From positions 1 through 36,132 of the forward strand of contig NZ_JAKGGD010000011.1 of NCBI RefSeq assembly GCF_021556615.1: a stretch of DNA of 36,132 nucleotides, in the 5' to 3' direction. Below are positions 9,482 to 16,466 of the stretch, piece by piece (the first letter of the stretch is position 1; the number at the start of each line of letters is the position of its first letter). Source of the DNA: Paracoccus salsus (GTDB lineage: Bacteria > Pseudomonadota > Alphaproteobacteria > Rhodobacterales > Rhodobacteraceae). The notes under the pieces are model-generated. The model was given only the letters and a program-made list of their open reading frames with translations, was not told the DNA's origin and ran no database searches. Position numbers and translations under genes: made by a program.

Positions 9482-9505
9482 GGGTCAGTCCTTTCGGGGG
9501 TGGGG

Positions 9506-9946
9506 TCAGAGAAGCGGGTCGGTCGTGGCGTAGGCGATGACCACCGGGATCACCGCGGCCTTCAGACCCTCGTTGCCGTCGATTGCCAGCAGCACCGGTT
9601 CCGGCGCTTCAGGCGTGATGTAGTCGCAAAGGCCACCCAGCGTCCGGTCGGTCGCAAGCGCCGTGCCGATCGCGAGGCGGAGGGCGTCGAAGGCCACATC
9701 CCGGGCGGCCGGGGTTCCATCAACCACCACTTCGATCTCGGCCCGATGTTCGTAGTAGTAGCCTGGCGGCGAGAGCCACACCTCCGGCGGCCCCGGATCG
9801 CCATCGCGCAGGATCACCACCCCGGCGGCAGGCACCTTCTCGGGCAGGATCGCATTGCGCATCACCTTGGCCCCTGGCGGCATCGCGCCGGACAACAGGG
9901 TATAGAGCGACGCGAGCAGGCGCTCGGCCGTGGATTGGGTGGGCAT
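9506..9946 (-). CDS. Phage tail completion / tail terminator-like protein
   Basis: 146 residues from the ATG at 9946 (MPTQSTAERLLASLYTLL). The open frame extends to a TTG at 10015, but that extension is Lys/Arg-rich and not typical. The length, the placement directly before the tail-tube gene and the pattern of a short alpha/beta protein (RAEIEVVVDGTPAARDVAFDAL, ATDRTLGGLCDYI) fit the small tail terminator proteins of siphophages, which cap the tail tube before head joining. The family resemblance is weak by eye and the call rests partly on gene order. This is the first and least damaged gene of the remaining tail module. Confidence 0.6.
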   Translation of the reverse strand: MPTQSTAERLLASLYTLLSGAMPPGAKVMRNAILPEKVPAAGVVILRDGDPGPPEVWLSPPGYYYEHRAEIEVVVDGTPAARDVAFDALRLAIGTALATDRTLGGLCDYITPEAPEPVLLAIDGNEGLKAAVIPVVIAYATTDPLL

Positions 9947-10074
9947 GGGTTGGGGTCCGATCGGTCTCTTGGGCCAGAGGGCCTTGCGCGTGGCCTTTTC
10001 TTGTCGCTTGGACAACTCAGCGCTTGGCGGCTAGGTTCGCACGAGATGGTTCAACTGCTTGTATGGGATAGCGA

Positions 10075-10581
10075 ATGCACGTTTTCGATCTGCCTCCGGC
10101 CATTGCCGACTTGGTTGCCGCCCGAAACCGTGTCCGCGACTACTACAAGGACCTGCTCGCCCGCGGCGGCCACGAGGTCAGTCTCGAGTACACGCTGGAC
10201 GGGAACCTTGTGGGCGATATCGGAGAGGCGCTGGCGGTCGAACTTTTCGGGATCAAGCTGGTGAGCAACAAGTCTCACCCTGGCATTGATGGTCGTAGCC
10301 CTTGCGGAAAGACGGTGCAGGTCAAAGCGACCGGCCGCGGTTTGGGGCCAGCATTTCGCCCAGTGGAAACCCGGGCAGATCATCTCCTGTTTTTCGATCT
10401 CGATTTCGACCGCTGCAAGGGCACCGTTTTCTACAACGGGCCCGAGCATCCGGTGATCGCGACGTTGCCTGCATCGTGGGTCGGCCAGCGCCTCGTTTCC
10501 AGATCCCGGCTTCTTGCGTTGAACCAGGCGCTCAGCGACGGTGACCGATTGCCGGTGATTGGGCTTCAGTTGCCAGATTAG
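10075..10581 (+). CDS. Small protein with a PD-(D/E)XK nuclease-like signature (DUF6998-like)
   Basis: 168 residues from the ATG at 10075, with a GGGA about 10 nt upstream. Residues 47-84 contain GDIGE (Glu51), then GIDG (Asp72), then VQVKAT (Gln82, Lys84). This is the E...D...(Q/E)xK spacing of the restriction-endonuclease fold. The rest has no recognised domain. I recall similar proteins as DUF6998, but this is from memory. The gene stands alone on the plus strand between the prophage remains and a toxin-antitoxin pair, and its stop overlaps the convergent toxin stop by 3 bp. A nuclease role is inferred from the motif only; the missing acidic residue of the ExK pair (Gln here) is tolerated in several nuclease families. 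Confidence 0.6.
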   Translation: MHVFDLPPAIADLVAARNRVRDYYKDLLARGGHEVSLEYTLDGNLVGDIGEALAVELFGIKLVSNKSHPGIDGRSPCGKTVQVKATGRGLGPAFRPVETRADHLLFFDLDFDRCKGTVFYNGPEHPVIATLPASWVGQRLVSRSRLLALNQALSDGDRLPVIGLQLPD

Positions 10582-10979
10582 GGTTCGTCGCGGCGCGGTG
10601 AGGCAAGCCTCACATCGGTCTTGCCGAAATCGTCCCCGACGAAAAGAAGGGGGCAGTTTCGTTCCGCCGCCAGTCCATAGGCAAAGCAATCACCAAAGTT
10701 CAACGCGGCCGGATGGATGCCTTTTCCCCAAGTCCGATAGGCGGCCGCTACGGCATCGGCCCCTGACTGTGTCACCGTGACAACTTCAATTCCCAGCCCT
10801 TCGACCAGCTGCTGCATTTCGGCGCCCACCGAGCGACGATCGGCGACGATCATCGCTTCAGCGAGCGTTCCCGCCGAAATGCAGAGGGCTTCCGCTTCAT
10901 TGAGGACCTGCATCACGATGTCTGCGTCGGGCTCGCCCAGAAGGATTGCCATCAAGGCAGATGTATCAACGACGATCAC
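10578..10979 (-). CDS. vapC: VapC-type PIN-domain ribonuclease toxin
   Basis: 133 residues, the normal length of a VapC. The PIN-domain acidic residues are all in place: Asp5 (VVDTSAL), Glu41 (LAEAMIV), Asp97 (NFGDCFAYGLA) and Asp116/117 (FVGDDF). Such toxins cleave tRNA or rRNA and stop translation until held by their antitoxin. The ATG overlaps the stop of the upstream antitoxin gene by 4 bp, so the two are one operon. The NFGDCFAYGLAAERNCPLLFVGDDF arrangement is typical of the alphaproteobacterial VapC group. No truncation is visible. Confidence 0.93.
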   Translation of the reverse strand: MIVVDTSALMAILLGEPDADIVMQVLNEAEALCISAGTLAEAMIVADRRSVGAEMQQLVEGLGIEVVTVTQSGADAVAAAYRTWGKGIHPAALNFGDCFAYGLAAERNCPLLFVGDDFGKTDVRLASPRRDEP

Positions 10980-11233
10980 TTCGGCAGGCCATCGTCATCA
11001 TAGAGGAAGTCCTGGCTGCGGGCGGCACTCGCCCCAGCCGTGATCTTTGCCATGGCGCTGCGCTGTGCAGCTTCCATGACCGCGCGGCGGCGATCGCGTG
11101 TCACCGCTGGGACGACGGGAACCAGCCTGACAGCAGCTTTACCATGTCGTGTCAGCACAACTTCATCTCCCGCCTCGGCACGGCGCACGAGTTCGGTCAG
11201 ATGGCCCTTGGCCTCGGTGATGGATATCTGCAT
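10976..11233 (-). CDS. Phd/YefM-VapB-type antitoxin
   Basis: 85 residues. The N-terminus (MQISITEAKGHLTELVRRAEAGDEVVLTRHGK) is the DNA-binding fold of Phd/YefM-type antitoxins that pair with PIN toxins. The C-terminal 35 residues are charged and end in an acidic DFLYDDDGLPK, the usual toxin-wrapping tail. A strong GGGAGG lies 6 nt before the ATG. The gene is first in the operon and overlaps the toxin start (ATGA). Autorepression through the palindrome at 11260-11278 is likely. Confidence 0.92.
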   Translation of the reverse strand: MQISITEAKGHLTELVRRAEAGDEVVLTRHGKAAVRLVPVVPAVTRDRRRAVMEAAQRSAMAKITAGASAARSQDFLYDDDGLPK

Positions 11234-11238
11234 GGCGG

Positions 11239-11294
11239 CCTCCCGTGATGGGCATAATATGGACTATCATATGGTCCAAATCAAGCCGTCACGC
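11239..11294 (-). promoter_or_regulatory. Promoter and operator of the toxin-antitoxin operon
   Basis: On the minus strand a TTGATT-like -35 and an AT-rich CATATT/TATTAT -10 stand upstream of GGGAGG (11239-11244). Between them lies the inverted repeat TGGAC-N9-GTCCA (11260-11278), placed as expected for antitoxin-mediated autorepression. It is the only AT-rich patch in the vicinity. Confidence 0.55.
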
Positions 11295-11394
11295 CTTCCA
11301 GGCCCCCAAGATCGCCCCCGGGAGCCGCGCCGTCGCTTCTCGTGCCAACCCATCAAGGTCCAGCTTCTTCGGCATCTTCACCTGCCTGATCCTC

Positions 11395-11715
11395 GCAGCA
11401 TCTGACGCCACAGACTTGGTTGACCCAGCTACAAAGAAGCCACCTGCAGGCGTGACACGCGAACAAGCCGAGCGAATGAAGGCCGAGATGGCCAACCTGC
11501 AAAAGAACATAAAGCTGATCGAAGGCACCCTTGGACCCGATCACCTTCGGCTGGTGGTGGCCGGTCGCTATGTCGAGCGGCTTTTGCAGAATGACCGTCT
11601 CGCCCGCTACCTCGACAAGAACCACGGTGAAATCCTCGGCGAGTTTCGACAGATCGTCGCGGGCCTCGCGCAGCCAGTTTGCTCGACGGAGGCGGGAAGC
11701 AACAAAGGCGCGTAG
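11395..11715 (+). pseudogene. C-terminal fragment of a RepB/ParB-type partition protein
   Basis: About 106 codons with their natural stop. The reading LVDPATKKPPAGVTREQAERM, then EMANLQKNIKLIE, then LVVAGRYVERLLQNDRLARYLDKNHGEILGEFRQIV matches the C-terminal part of RepB-family plasmid partition proteins and their chromosomal relatives. There the same LVVA-GY-LL-RY-HHP pattern ends the protein. The nuclease-like N-terminal ParB part and the central helix-turn-helix are absent; upstream sequence leads directly into the toxin-antitoxin promoter. On the minus strand, a 28-codon frame at 11289-11375 (starting MPKKLDLDGLA) also looks protein-like but has no partner. The fragment marks a recombination boundary, perhaps from a past plasmid integration. 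Confidence 0.65.
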
Positions 11716-12041
11716 TTCGCAGGTCAGCGTGCTGTCGACGACGGGGACCCGGACCCGAAAGCGCGGGATCCCCCGGGAGACGCCGGCCCGAATGCGTGAA
11801 ATGGGGCCGGATCGAATGCGGCGGTGGGGATGGCGGCGAACCCGCTCGGAGCCCGCCAGGCTGGTTTGAGGTTTCACCAGCCCAATGGTCGGTGTCCGGC
11901 CATCGAAGCAGGCGGGCGCATGTGCCGCCGAAGGTGAATGCGCCCGCTTATCACCGCGAGGCCCTGAATTCCCCACTGAACAGGGATCCGCATATTCGGA
12001 GTCGTCCGGAGCCTGCAGTAGCGCTGCCGCCCGCCCGGCCT

Positions 12042-12173
12042 TCACCGGCACACCCACGCCTGATCGCGCAGCACGGCATGGTCGCCCAGCATCCGGACCC
12101 TGATGGCGCCTTCCGGCACCGCCTCCACCTCGTCGGCTGCGCGGGCCTGGTCGGCGGGGGTATGGCCAACCAC
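12042..12173 (-). pseudogene. Unidentified C-terminal gene fragment
   Basis: A minus-strand run from a GTG at 12173 to a TGA at 12042 reads VVGHTPADQARAADEVEAV, then PEGAIRVRMLGDHAVLRDQ, then AWVCR. Its regular amino-acid composition is unlike the Arg/Pro-rich reads of the other frames. I do not recognise the family. It may be the end of a lost gene or a chance frame. Confidence 0.25.
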
Positions 12174-12278
12174 GGGCGGGCAGGGCGCGCGGGTCTCGGA
12201 ACCGGCCCCCCGCGCGGGGGCAAGAGCCGAAGCCGAGGAACCGGCCCGCCCGCCCCGCCGCCTGAAAGGCCATGGGAT

Positions 12279-12344
12279 CGTGGTTCAGGGATCGCCAGAG
12301 GCGCGCGGTGACGATGTTGTCCAGCGATCGGGCTTTCTCAGGCA
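12279..12344 (-). pseudogene. IS3-type transposase (OrfB) fragment
   Basis: Twenty-two codons read PEKARSLDNIVTARLWRSLN then HD. This matches the conserved region of IS3-family OrfB integrase cores around LDNxFxERLWRSLK, where the last catalytic Glu lies; here it is replaced by Ala. Sequence on both sides loses the family. It is a small relic of an insertion sequence. Confidence 0.5.
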
Positions 12345-12440
12345 ACCTGTTCGGCCAGCGATCTGCTCACCGTGGCTCTGCCTCCCCCGGCTTTCTGTCT
12401 GGTCTTCGCATCTTGAAGGTCGCGATGAGCCGGAAACGAT

Positions 12441-13580
12441 TCATGCCAGGCTTGAAAGCTCCGACGGGCCGACCTTCGCATAGGACGCCACGCCAAGCTG
12501 ACCCAACGCCCGCACCAGTTCCAGTTCCAGGATCTCGAGGGCGCGGCGCGCGCCGGCGGCTCCTCCGGCGCCCACGCCGAACGCCAGGGCCCGCCCAGAC
12601 AACGCGAAATCCGCGCCATGCGCCTTGGCGCGCAGCACATCTGCCCCACGCCTGATGCCGCTGTCGAGAATGATCGCAATCCGACCCTCGAGCGCCGCGG
12701 CGATGCGCGGCAGGGCCTCGATCGTCGATGGCCCGAAGGCGACCTGGCGGCCACCATGGTTCGATACGACGATGCCGTCACAGCCGATATCGGCGCATTG
12801 GACCGCGTCTTCCGGGTGCAGGATTCCCTTGACCAGAAGCGTGCCCTGCCAGCGGTCGCGCAGCCGCCTTAGACTGTCCCAGGTGAAACCGGGCGTGATC
12901 AGCGTCTTCTGGACTTCGGCATAGGACGTGGCGCTTTGCAGAAGGTCGGCATAGTTGGCGATGTTGGGCTTGCCGTGACGCAGGGTCGCGAGCGACCAGC
13001 GCGGATGCGCGATCAGGCCTGCCACGACCTCGGGCGTGATCCGGAACGGGACGGCCAGCTGGTTGCGGATGTCGCGATCGCGCTTGCCGGCGGCGGGCAC
13101 GTCGGCCGTGACCATCATCACCCTGTAATCCGCGGCCTCGGCGCGCGCGATCAGGCTTTCCGTGACCGCGGTATCGCTGGACACGTAAAGCTGGAACCAG
13201 CCGTTCCCGTCCGCGGCCTCGGCCAGCGTCTCGAGCGTCGTCGAGGCTGCGGAACTGGCGACGTAAGGAATGTTCCGGCGCTTGCAGAGTCGCGCAAGCG
13301 TCAGGTCGGCATCGGGCCAGAATGCGTTCAGCATCCCGATCGGCGCCATGCCGAAGGGCATGTCGAAGCTCTGCCCGAACAACGCCGCGCGCGTGTCGAT
13401 GGTCGAGACATCGACCATATAGCGCGGGGTCAGCTGGATCTCTTCGAACGCCTCGAGATTGCGCCTGAGATTGCGTTCGGATTCCGCCCCGCCATCGACC
13501 AGATCGAACGCGAAGCGCGGGATGCGGCGGCGCGCCATCCGCCGCAGATCGTCTATCGAGGCCGCCCGGTCCAGTCGCAT
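12441..13580 (-). CDS. FMN-dependent alpha-hydroxy acid oxidase/dehydrogenase (LldD family)
   Basis: 379 residues from the ATG at 13580, which overlaps the upstream stop as TGATG; a GTG at 13592 is possible but less natural. It is a single TIM-barrel flavoprotein. Lys251 (LLVKGIL), His275 and Arg278 (SNHGGRQ, the catalytic base and substrate carboxylate binder) and the phosphate-binding DSGIRRG at 306-312 are all present. The family oxidises L-lactate, glycolate or mandelate to the 2-keto acid. It is the last gene of the minus operon, directly after a 2-keto-3-deoxy-L-fuconate dehydrogenase-like gene. L-lactate is one product of the diketo-acid hydrolase encoded in the divergent operon, so oxidation of L-lactate to pyruvate is the most economical reading. 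Other 2-hydroxy acids cannot be excluded. Confidence 0.88.
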   Translation of the reverse strand: MRLDRAASIDDLRRMARRRIPRFAFDLVDGGAESERNLRRNLEAFEEIQLTPRYMVDVSTIDTRAALFGQSFDMPFGMAPIGMLNAFWPDADLTLARLCKRRNIPYVASSAASTTLETLAEAADGNGWFQLYVSSDTAVTESLIARAEAADYRVMMVTADVPAAGKRDRDIRNQLAVPFRITPEVVAGLIAHPRWSLATLRHGKPNIANYADLLQSATSYAEVQKTLITPGFTWDSLRRLRDRWQGTLLVKGILHPEDAVQCADIGCDGIVVSNHGGRQVAFGPSTIEALPRIAAALEGRIAIILDSGIRRGADVLRAKAHGADFALSGRALAFGVGAGGAAGARRALEILELELVRALGQLGVASYAKVGPSELSSLA

Positions 13581-14323
13581 CAGATCGACCACCCGCCGTC
13601 GATGGCAAAGGCCTGGCCGGTCGTGAAGGCGGACAGGTCGCCCGCGAGATAGCAGACCATCTCGGCGATTTCCTCGGGCTTGCCCAGGCGGCCCATCGGC
13701 TGGCGCTGGGTGAAGGCCGCGTGCGCCTTGTCGAAATCGCCGGTGGCGGCCAGCCTTTCGCGCAGCGATGGGCTTTCGACGGTGCCCGGGCAGATCGCGT
13801 TGCAGCGGATTCCGTCCTTGACGAAGTCGGCGGCGATGGACTTGGTCATGCCGATGATCGCGGCCTTCGATGCGCCATAGGCAAAGCGGCGCGGCGCGCC
13901 CTTCTGGCTTGAGACGATCGAGGCGATGTTGATGATCGAGCCCGATCCCCGCTCAAGCATACCGGGCAACACCGCCCTGGTCACCCTGAACATGGCCTTG
14001 GCATTGAGGTCGAAGGATCGGTCCCAGGCGGTCTCGTCACAATCGAGGATCGTGCCGTCATGGACCCATCCGGCGCAGTTCACGAGGATGTCCAGTTTCG
14101 GCGTTGCGGCCACCAGCGCATCGACCGCGTCCTTGTCCAGCACATCCAGCCGGTGCGCCGTGATCCGTTCTGCCCCGGCAGCGACCTGTTCGACCGCGGC
14201 TCCGTCGATGTCTGTCGCGATGACGCGTGCGCCACGCCGCGCCAGCGCCTCGGCCGATGCCCGGCCGATGCCGTTCGCGGCGGCGGTGACAAGCGCGGTT
14301 TTTCCGGTAAGGGGGTGTTCCAT
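13580..14323 (-). CDS. SDR, probable 2-keto-3-deoxy-L-fuconate/L-rhamnonate 4-dehydrogenase
   Basis: 247 residues, a classical short-chain dehydrogenase. The cofactor loop is TAAANGIG (13-20), Asp38 (ATDID) suggests NAD preference, and the catalytic residues are Ser135, Tyr149 and Lys153. The middle and end (CAGWVHDGTILDCDETAWD, RCNAICPGTVESPSL, AFTQRQPMGRLGKPEEIA) match the group that holds bacterial 2-keto-3-deoxy-L-fuconate dehydrogenase, L-KDR dehydrogenase and mammalian BDH2/DHRS6. The product of that reaction, a 2,4-diketo-3-deoxy acid, is the substrate of FAH-type hydrolases such as the one at 24813-25673. The gene lies 12 bp after kduD and overlaps the lactate-oxidase-like gene by 1 bp. 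The assignment to this SDR subgroup is firm; the exact sugar acid is not. Confidence 0.85.
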   Translation of the reverse strand: MEHPLTGKTALVTAAANGIGRASAEALARRGARVIATDIDGAAVEQVAAGAERITAHRLDVLDKDAVDALVAATPKLDILVNCAGWVHDGTILDCDETAWDRSFDLNAKAMFRVTRAVLPGMLERGSGSIINIASIVSSQKGAPRRFAYGASKAAIIGMTKSIAADFVKDGIRCNAICPGTVESPSLRERLAATGDFDKAHAAFTQRQPMGRLGKPEEIAEMVCYLAGDLSAFTTGQAFAIDGGWSI

Positions 14324-14335
14324 GTGTTTTCTCTT

Positions 14336-15100
14336 TCAGCGGGCCAGCCAGCCGCCGTCCACGGTCACGACACTGCCGTGACAATAGGCGGCAGCGTCGG
14401 AGGCCAGGAAGACGGCGGCGCCGGCGATTTCGGAAGGTTCCGCGAAGCGACCGGCGGGGATGCGCTCCAGCAGCGCGCTGGATCGGTCCGGATCGTCGCG
14501 GAGCGCCTGGGTGTTGTCGGTCGCTGTATAGCCGGGCGCGATGGCGTTCACGTTCACCCCGTGCGCCGCCCATTCGTTGCACAGCGCGCGGGTCAGGCCG
14601 ATAACGGCATGCTTGCTGGCAGCATAGGCGGGCACACGCAAGCCGCCCTGGCTGCCGAGGACGGAGGACACGATGATGATCTTTCCCGCGCCCTGCGCCA
14701 CCATCCGCCGTCCGGCCGCCTGTGACAGCAGCCAGACCGAGTCGAGGTTCACCGACAGCACCCGCCGCCAGTCGGCCAGTGGCATCTCAGCCGAATCCTC
14801 GCGGTGGATGATGCCGGCGTTGTTCACAAGAATATCGAGCCCGCCCAGCGCTTGCGAGGCGAAGTCGATCACCTCGTTCGCGCCGGCCTCGTCCATTCCG
14901 GCGAAATCGGCGGCAACGGCGGCGGCCTTGCGACCCGCGCCCCTGATCCTGGCAAGCGTGTCCTGGGGCTGATGGCTGCGATAGGTCAGCGCGACATCGG
15001 CACCGGCTTCGGCGAGGGCAATTGCGATGCCCTCACCGATGCCCGTCGCCCCGCCGGTAACCAGAGCCTTGCGGCCGGTCAGGTCGAACGAATTGGCCAT
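14336..15100 (-). CDS. kduD: 2-dehydro-3-deoxy-D-gluconate 5-dehydrogenase-like SDR (KduD)
   Basis: 254 residues from the ATG at 15100, two bases after the stop of the M24 gene. The open frame runs further upstream inside that gene but without family similarity. TGGATGIG lies at 15-22, and Ser146, Tyr159 and Lys163 form the catalytic triad. The stretch RALCNEWAAHGVNVNAIAPG, then YTATDNTQALRDD, then the ending VDGGWLAR are hallmarks of KduD, which interconverts 2-keto-3-deoxygluconate and 2,5-diketo-3-deoxygluconate in uronate/pectin breakdown. Here there is no KduI, KdgK or lyase beside it. It therefore probably oxidises a related deoxy keto acid of the pathway encoded by these two operons. 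Confidence 0.88.
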   Translation of the reverse strand: MANSFDLTGRKALVTGGATGIGEGIAIALAEAGADVALTYRSHQPQDTLARIRGAGRKAAAVAADFAGMDEAGANEVIDFASQALGGLDILVNNAGIIHREDSAEMPLADWRRVLSVNLDSVWLLSQAAGRRMVAQGAGKIIIVSSVLGSQGGLRVPAYAASKHAVIGLTRALCNEWAAHGVNVNAIAPGYTATDNTQALRDDPDRSSALLERIPAGRFAEPSEIAGAAVFLASDAAAYCHGSVVTVDGGWLAR

Positions 15101-15102
15101 GG

Positions 15103-16401
15103 TCAGTACCGGTTCGCGATGGGCAGGTCTTCGGCCGGGAAGAGCGAGATGACCTCGCAGCCCTTTTCGGTGACGACGACCTCTTCCTCGATCCGCGCAG
15201 CCGAGTAGCCATCGGCAGCGGGGCAATAGGTTTCCAGAGCGAAGACCATGCCGGTCTGGATCTCCATCGGATGATCGAGGCTGACCGCGCGGCTGATGAT
15301 CGGCCGTTCGTGCAGGGCCAGGCCGAGGCCGTGACCGAATTGCAGGCCGAAGGCGGAATCCTCGTCGGGGAAGCCGAACTCCTCGGCTTTCGGCCAGAGC
15401 TTGGCGACCTGATCCGTGCTCACGCCCGGCCTGATCGCCTGGATCGAGGCGTCGATCCATTCGCGGGCCTTCACATAGGCATCGTTCTGCGCCGGGGTTG
15501 CGCGGCCGATGTTGAAGGTCCGGTAGTAGCAGGTGCGATAGCCCTGGTAGGACTGGAGGATGTCGAAGAACGCCTGGTCTCCGGGACGGAAATAGCGGTC
15601 GGTGAAGTTGTGCGGATGAGGATTGCAGCGCTCGCCCGAAATGGCGTTGATCGCTTCCACGTCGTCGCTGCCCATCTCGTAGAGCATCTTGTTGGACAGG
15701 GCGACGATATCGTTCTCGCGGATGCCCGGCTTAAGCTCTTCGTAGATCATGTGATAGACGCCATCGACCATGCTGGCCGCCTGGGTCAGAAGCTGGATCT
15801 CGTCCCAGTTCTTGATCTCGCGCGCCGCCAGCATGATCTGCTGGCCATCGACGACATTCAGACCCTCTTCCTGCAAGGCGTGGAACATGGCCGTTTCGGC
15901 ATAGTCGACGCCCACTGGCATGTCGGCCATCCCGGCATCGCGGATGAGACCCGCGATCTGCCTGGCGTATTTCTTCATCAGGCCGAATTCGGGCGGGATC
16001 GTGCCGCGCATGCCCACGACGCCGGCCAGGCAGTGGTCGGGCTCGAGCCAGTCGGAATGCCGCTTGTGGTGCATCGCGGCCGAGCCGAAATCCCAGACAT
16101 AGGGGCTGTCGTCGCCGGTCAGCAGGCAGAACCGACACATCTTGTCGCGTTCCCACTCGCCGATCTTGGTGGCGCTGACATAGCGGATGTTGTTGACGTC
16201 AAAGAGCAGCAGCGTGCCCGCATTCGAGTTCTGAAGGGCCTGCCGGGTCCGCGCCAGGCGGTAGCGACGCAGGCGGTCGTGATCGATGCGGCGTTCGAAA
16301 TCGACAGAGGTGTGGCCCCAGGCGGGCAGGCGTTCGCGCCATTCCCAGTTGGGTTCGAGGTCCTGGGGTGTAAGCAGGTTCGGCAAGAGTGCGCGTGACA
16401 T
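15103..16401 (-). CDS. Creatinase/aminopeptidase P-like M24 family protein with altered metal site
   Basis: 432 residues with a good AAGGAG before the ATG. The N-terminal creatinase-type domain (about 1-185) is followed by the pita-bread M24 domain. Of the metal ligands expected in M24 peptidases, Asp280 (FFDIL), His357 (GHGLGLALHERP), Glu390 (ALET) and Glu405 (RIEEEV) are kept. The second Asp of the usual GDITRTF segment is replaced in CYYRTF (Cys291). The protein is thus closer to metal-poor M24 members such as creatinase than to working aminopeptidases, and also lacks the FDTD and VDISR ligands of the DMSP lyase DddP. It sits between two sugar-type SDR genes in one operon. Its substrate is unknown; cleavage of a C-N bond or an elimination are both conceivable. 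Confidence 0.8.
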   Translation of the reverse strand: MSRALLPNLLTPQDLEPNWEWRERLPAWGHTSVDFERRIDHDRLRRYRLARTRQALQNSNAGTLLLFDVNNIRYVSATKIGEWERDKMCRFCLLTGDDSPYVWDFGSAAMHHKRHSDWLEPDHCLAGVVGMRGTIPPEFGLMKKYARQIAGLIRDAGMADMPVGVDYAETAMFHALQEEGLNVVDGQQIMLAAREIKNWDEIQLLTQAASMVDGVYHMIYEELKPGIRENDIVALSNKMLYEMGSDDVEAINAISGERCNPHPHNFTDRYFRPGDQAFFDILQSYQGYRTCYYRTFNIGRATPAQNDAYVKAREWIDASIQAIRPGVSTDQVAKLWPKAEEFGFPDEDSAFGLQFGHGLGLALHERPIISRAVSLDHPMEIQTGMVFALETYCPAADGYSAARIEEEVVVTEKGCEVISLFPAEDLPIANRY

Positions 16402-16466
16402 GAAGATCTCCTTCGGGTCGCCGGGCGGCCCGTTGACAAGGGGTGAAAACTGAGGGGTTCAGAGGG

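Larger units (their letters stand above)
4096..9946 (-). mobile_element. Eroded prophage / GTA-like tail module
   Basis: Five minus-strand genes run in the usual siphophage/GTA tail order: tail completion protein, tail tube, DUF2163 (gp13-like), gp15-like tip protein and a DUF2793 fibre-like protein. The genes expected between them are absent: tail assembly chaperones, tape measure, DUF2460 and the NlpC/P60 peptidase. Several of the remaining genes are chimeric at the places where those should be. No capsid, portal, terminase, lysis or integrase gene is visible. It therefore reads as the deleted remains of a prophage rather than a working gene transfer agent. Confidence 0.75.
11716..12440. 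other. Gene-poor recombination junction
   Basis: No intact gene is supported here. All long frames are GC-driven and lack family features. Two short coding-like scraps are listed separately: an IS3-type transposase piece at 12279-12344 and an unidentified minus-strand end at 12042-12173. The stretch separates the accessory third of the window from the catabolic operons. Confidence 0.6.

Noticed and set aside
11257..11264. ATATGGAC in the toxin-antitoxin operator, complementary to part of the 36-bp sugar dyad
   Set aside because: Only eight bases match and the operator is well explained by antitoxin autorepression; taken as chance.
11353..12345. 330-codon minus-strand frame over the RepB fragment and the gene-poor junction
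   Set aside because: Only its first 22 codons resemble a protein (IS3-type transposase); the rest is Arg/Gly/Pro-rich and antisense to the RepB piece.
15103..16401. DMSP lyase DddP assignment for the M24 protein
   Set aside because: The overall fold is the same, but the DddP metal ligands in its FDTD and VDISR motifs are missing, so the specific activity cannot be claimed.
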